The notes beneath the pieces were generated by a model. It worked only from the letters and a program-made list of their open reading frames with translations. It had not been told where the DNA came from and made no database searches. DNA of 44,965 nt from Aurantiacibacter xanthus (GTDB taxonomy: Bacteria > Pseudomonadota > Alphaproteobacteria > Sphingomonadales > Sphingomonadaceae). Of the stretch, positions 44,093 through 44,965 are shown piece after piece; positions within the stretch are counted from its first letter, which is position 1, and each line of letters opens with the position of its first letter. The stretch spans positions 1-44,965 of the forward strand of contig NZ_QXFM01000146.1 of NCBI RefSeq assembly GCF_003584015.1, written 5' to 3'. Position numbers and translations under genes: made by a program.

Positions 44093-44362
44093 ATGGACCT
44101 CGATACGCTCCTCGCCCGCTATTTCCGCACTGCCGATCTCGGAATGGTTGGCGCAGAGACATTGGCATCGGGGATCGAGCGGTGCCAGGTCGATCTCGGT
44201 CTCGAGCAGCACCGGGGCAAGCGCTTTGCCTTGTGGGCCATGCTCTACCTGCTCGGGTCTGCCCCTGACCTCGACGTGGCCTTCGAGAATGAGGAAGACC
44301 GGGAAGCAGCCCGCAACTTCATGGATCTCCTGGCGGCATCGGAAGGCGATGGGGTAAGCTGA
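44093..44362 (+). CDS. Hypothetical protein, 89 aa
   Basis: A small acidic soluble protein starting at ATG 44093. It has a predicted helical central part (KRFALWAMLYLLGSAPDLDVAFENEED). No family is recognised. It lies 71 bases after the previous hypothetical and upstream of ssb, in the plasmid-type flank. Confidence 0.62.
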   Translation: MDLDTLLARYFRTADLGMVGAETLASGIERCQVDLGLEQHRGKRFALWAMLYLLGSAPDLDVAFENEEDREAARNFMDLLAASEGDGVS

Positions 44363-44630
44363 TTGCAGCAGGGTCTTGGCACCTTCAGACCCGCACCCGA
44401 TACCCATCCGGCTTTTGTCGCGAACAGTCCTGAACCAGGTCAGCTGAGGACAGCAACCCGTTCCTTTCCGGCCGTGTGGTCGCGCTTCGCGCGCCTGCCC
44501 GCACCACCCGTCATGAACAGGTTTCCCTTGGAGCTTCGCTCCTGCGGTGCAGTCCTCCCATGCCCTGCTTCTTCTGGATGTTCGCAAGCCGGAGATGGTC
44601 TCCGGTTTGAGGAACTGAAGGACTACTATC
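44363..44630 (+). other. Structured leader upstream of ssb
   Basis: This 268-base gap has no supported ORF. It contains a hairpin GGAGC-TTC-GCTCC near 44538 and a stronger one, CCGGAGA/TCTCCGG (44589-44595 and 44599-44605, 3-base loop), just before the ssb ribosome site. Like the leader at 1119-1337, it is a GC-rich, hairpin-rich leader in front of a backbone gene. Confidence 0.4.
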
Positions 44631-44965
44631 ATGACCAATATCGCAATCCTCACCGGCCGCATCGCTCGCGATCCGGACACCCGCGAGACCAAGGGCGGCA
44701 CCAATGTCACCGGGATCACCGTCGTCACCGATCGCCCCGCTCGCGACAAGGACGGCAAGACCTACAAGGACGAGAACGGCTACACCGCCAAGGAAAGCGA
44801 GTTCCACCGGGTGACCTGCTTCAACGGCCTCGCCAAGACCGTCGGCCAGTACTGCTCCAAAGGCCAGCTGGTAAGTGTCCAGGGCCGCATCCACTACACC
44901 CAGTGGGAGGACAAGGACGGGGTCACGCGCTACGGCACCGAGATCCTCGCCGACAAGGTCGACTT
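44631..44965 (+). CDS. ssb: Single-stranded DNA-binding protein (3' truncated by window)
   Basis: The frame from ATG 44631 (GAAGGA upstream) stays open to the window end; 111 codons are visible. The sequence shows the OB-fold pattern of bacterial SSB: an N-terminal NIAILTGRIARDPDTRETKGG, a central ESEFHRVTCFNGLAKTVGQYCSKGQLVSVQGR and YTQWEDKDGVTRYGTEILADKV. The loop RPARDKDGKTYKDENG is longer than in chromosomal SSBs, as seen in plasmid homologues. SSBs coat single-stranded DNA during replication and conjugative transfer. Confidence 0.92.
   Translation, partial: MTNIAILTGRIARDPDTRETKGGTNVTGITVVTDRPARDKDGKTYKDENGYTAKESEFHRVTCFNGLAKTVGQYCSKGQLVSVQGRIHYTQWEDKDGVTRYGTEILADKVD

Overview
The window looks like an accessory region of a high-GC alphaproteobacterium, most likely a sphingomonad or erythrobacter-type organism. 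This is inferred from composition, the ArdC/DUF2493/SSB plasmid-type genes and the style of the metal genes; there is no rRNA or housekeeping marker to prove it. The two ends carry plasmid/ICE-type backbone genes: an ArdC-like antirestriction protein (cut by the window), a small hypothetical and a DUF2493 protein on the left; two small hypotheticals and a single-stranded DNA-binding protein (cut by the window) on the right. Everything between about 2.3 and 43.4 kb is metal-resistance cargo. I see no transposase, integrase, tRNA, rRNA or CRISPR array.

Layout. 2.4-3.4 kb: DmeF-type CDF exporter. 3.5-12.5 kb (+): czc-type operon with a small His/Cys secreted protein, CzcC, CzcB, CzcA (HME1 type), a SpoIIAA-like protein, a short CDF-like protein, a membrane protein split by an apparent frameshift, and a full-length CDF. 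12.6-15.6 kb (+): acetolactate-synthase-like ThDP enzyme overlapping an aldehyde dehydrogenase. 15.7-18.9 kb: CadR/PbrR-type MerR regulator, divergent from a short CDF-like protein with a Cys metal-site residue behind a textbook MerR operator, then a cytochrome c-FTR1 permease (PbrT-like) with a possible Fur box. 18.9-30.1 kb (-): copper/silver operon reading a small secreted protein, CusC, CusB (with a fused CusF domain), CusA (HME4 type), a CusF-like lipoprotein, a CueO-like multicopper oxidase, a Cu P-type ATPase and a small membrane protein. 30.2-34.7 kb (-): APC permease, glutaredoxin-MauE fusion, K+-channel-like protein, DUF305 protein, lipoprotein and NAD(P)-binding protein. 35.0-36.1 kb (-): methyltransferase and DUF411 (CopG-like) protein. 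36.3-37.6 kb (+): CnrY/CnrX/CnrH-like anti-sigma, periplasmic metal sensor and ECF sigma factor. 37.6-42.1 kb (+): PcoA, PcoB, a SnoaL-like protein and a PepSY protein. 42.3-43.4 kb (+): a DUF2231 membrane protein and a lipoprotein.

The main discovery is regulatory. A two-part motif, AGGG-N16-CGTA with identical spacing, in four of five cases extended to TTTRAGGGR, lies in the correct orientation in front of five transcription units: cnrYXH itself, the divergent methyltransferase/DUF411 operon, the APC/glutaredoxin-MauE/K+-channel/DUF305 operon, pcoAB, and the DUF2231 operon. This fits the promoter of the local ECF sigma factor. The sensor keeps all five side chains I recall as nickel/cobalt ligands in CnrX, yet the predicted targets are mostly copper-handling genes. 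The model is a metal-responsive ECF regulon coupling periplasmic copper oxidation and sequestration (PcoAB, DUF411, DUF305) to a little-described thiol/ion-transport operon, beside separately controlled Czc and CadR/PbrR modules.
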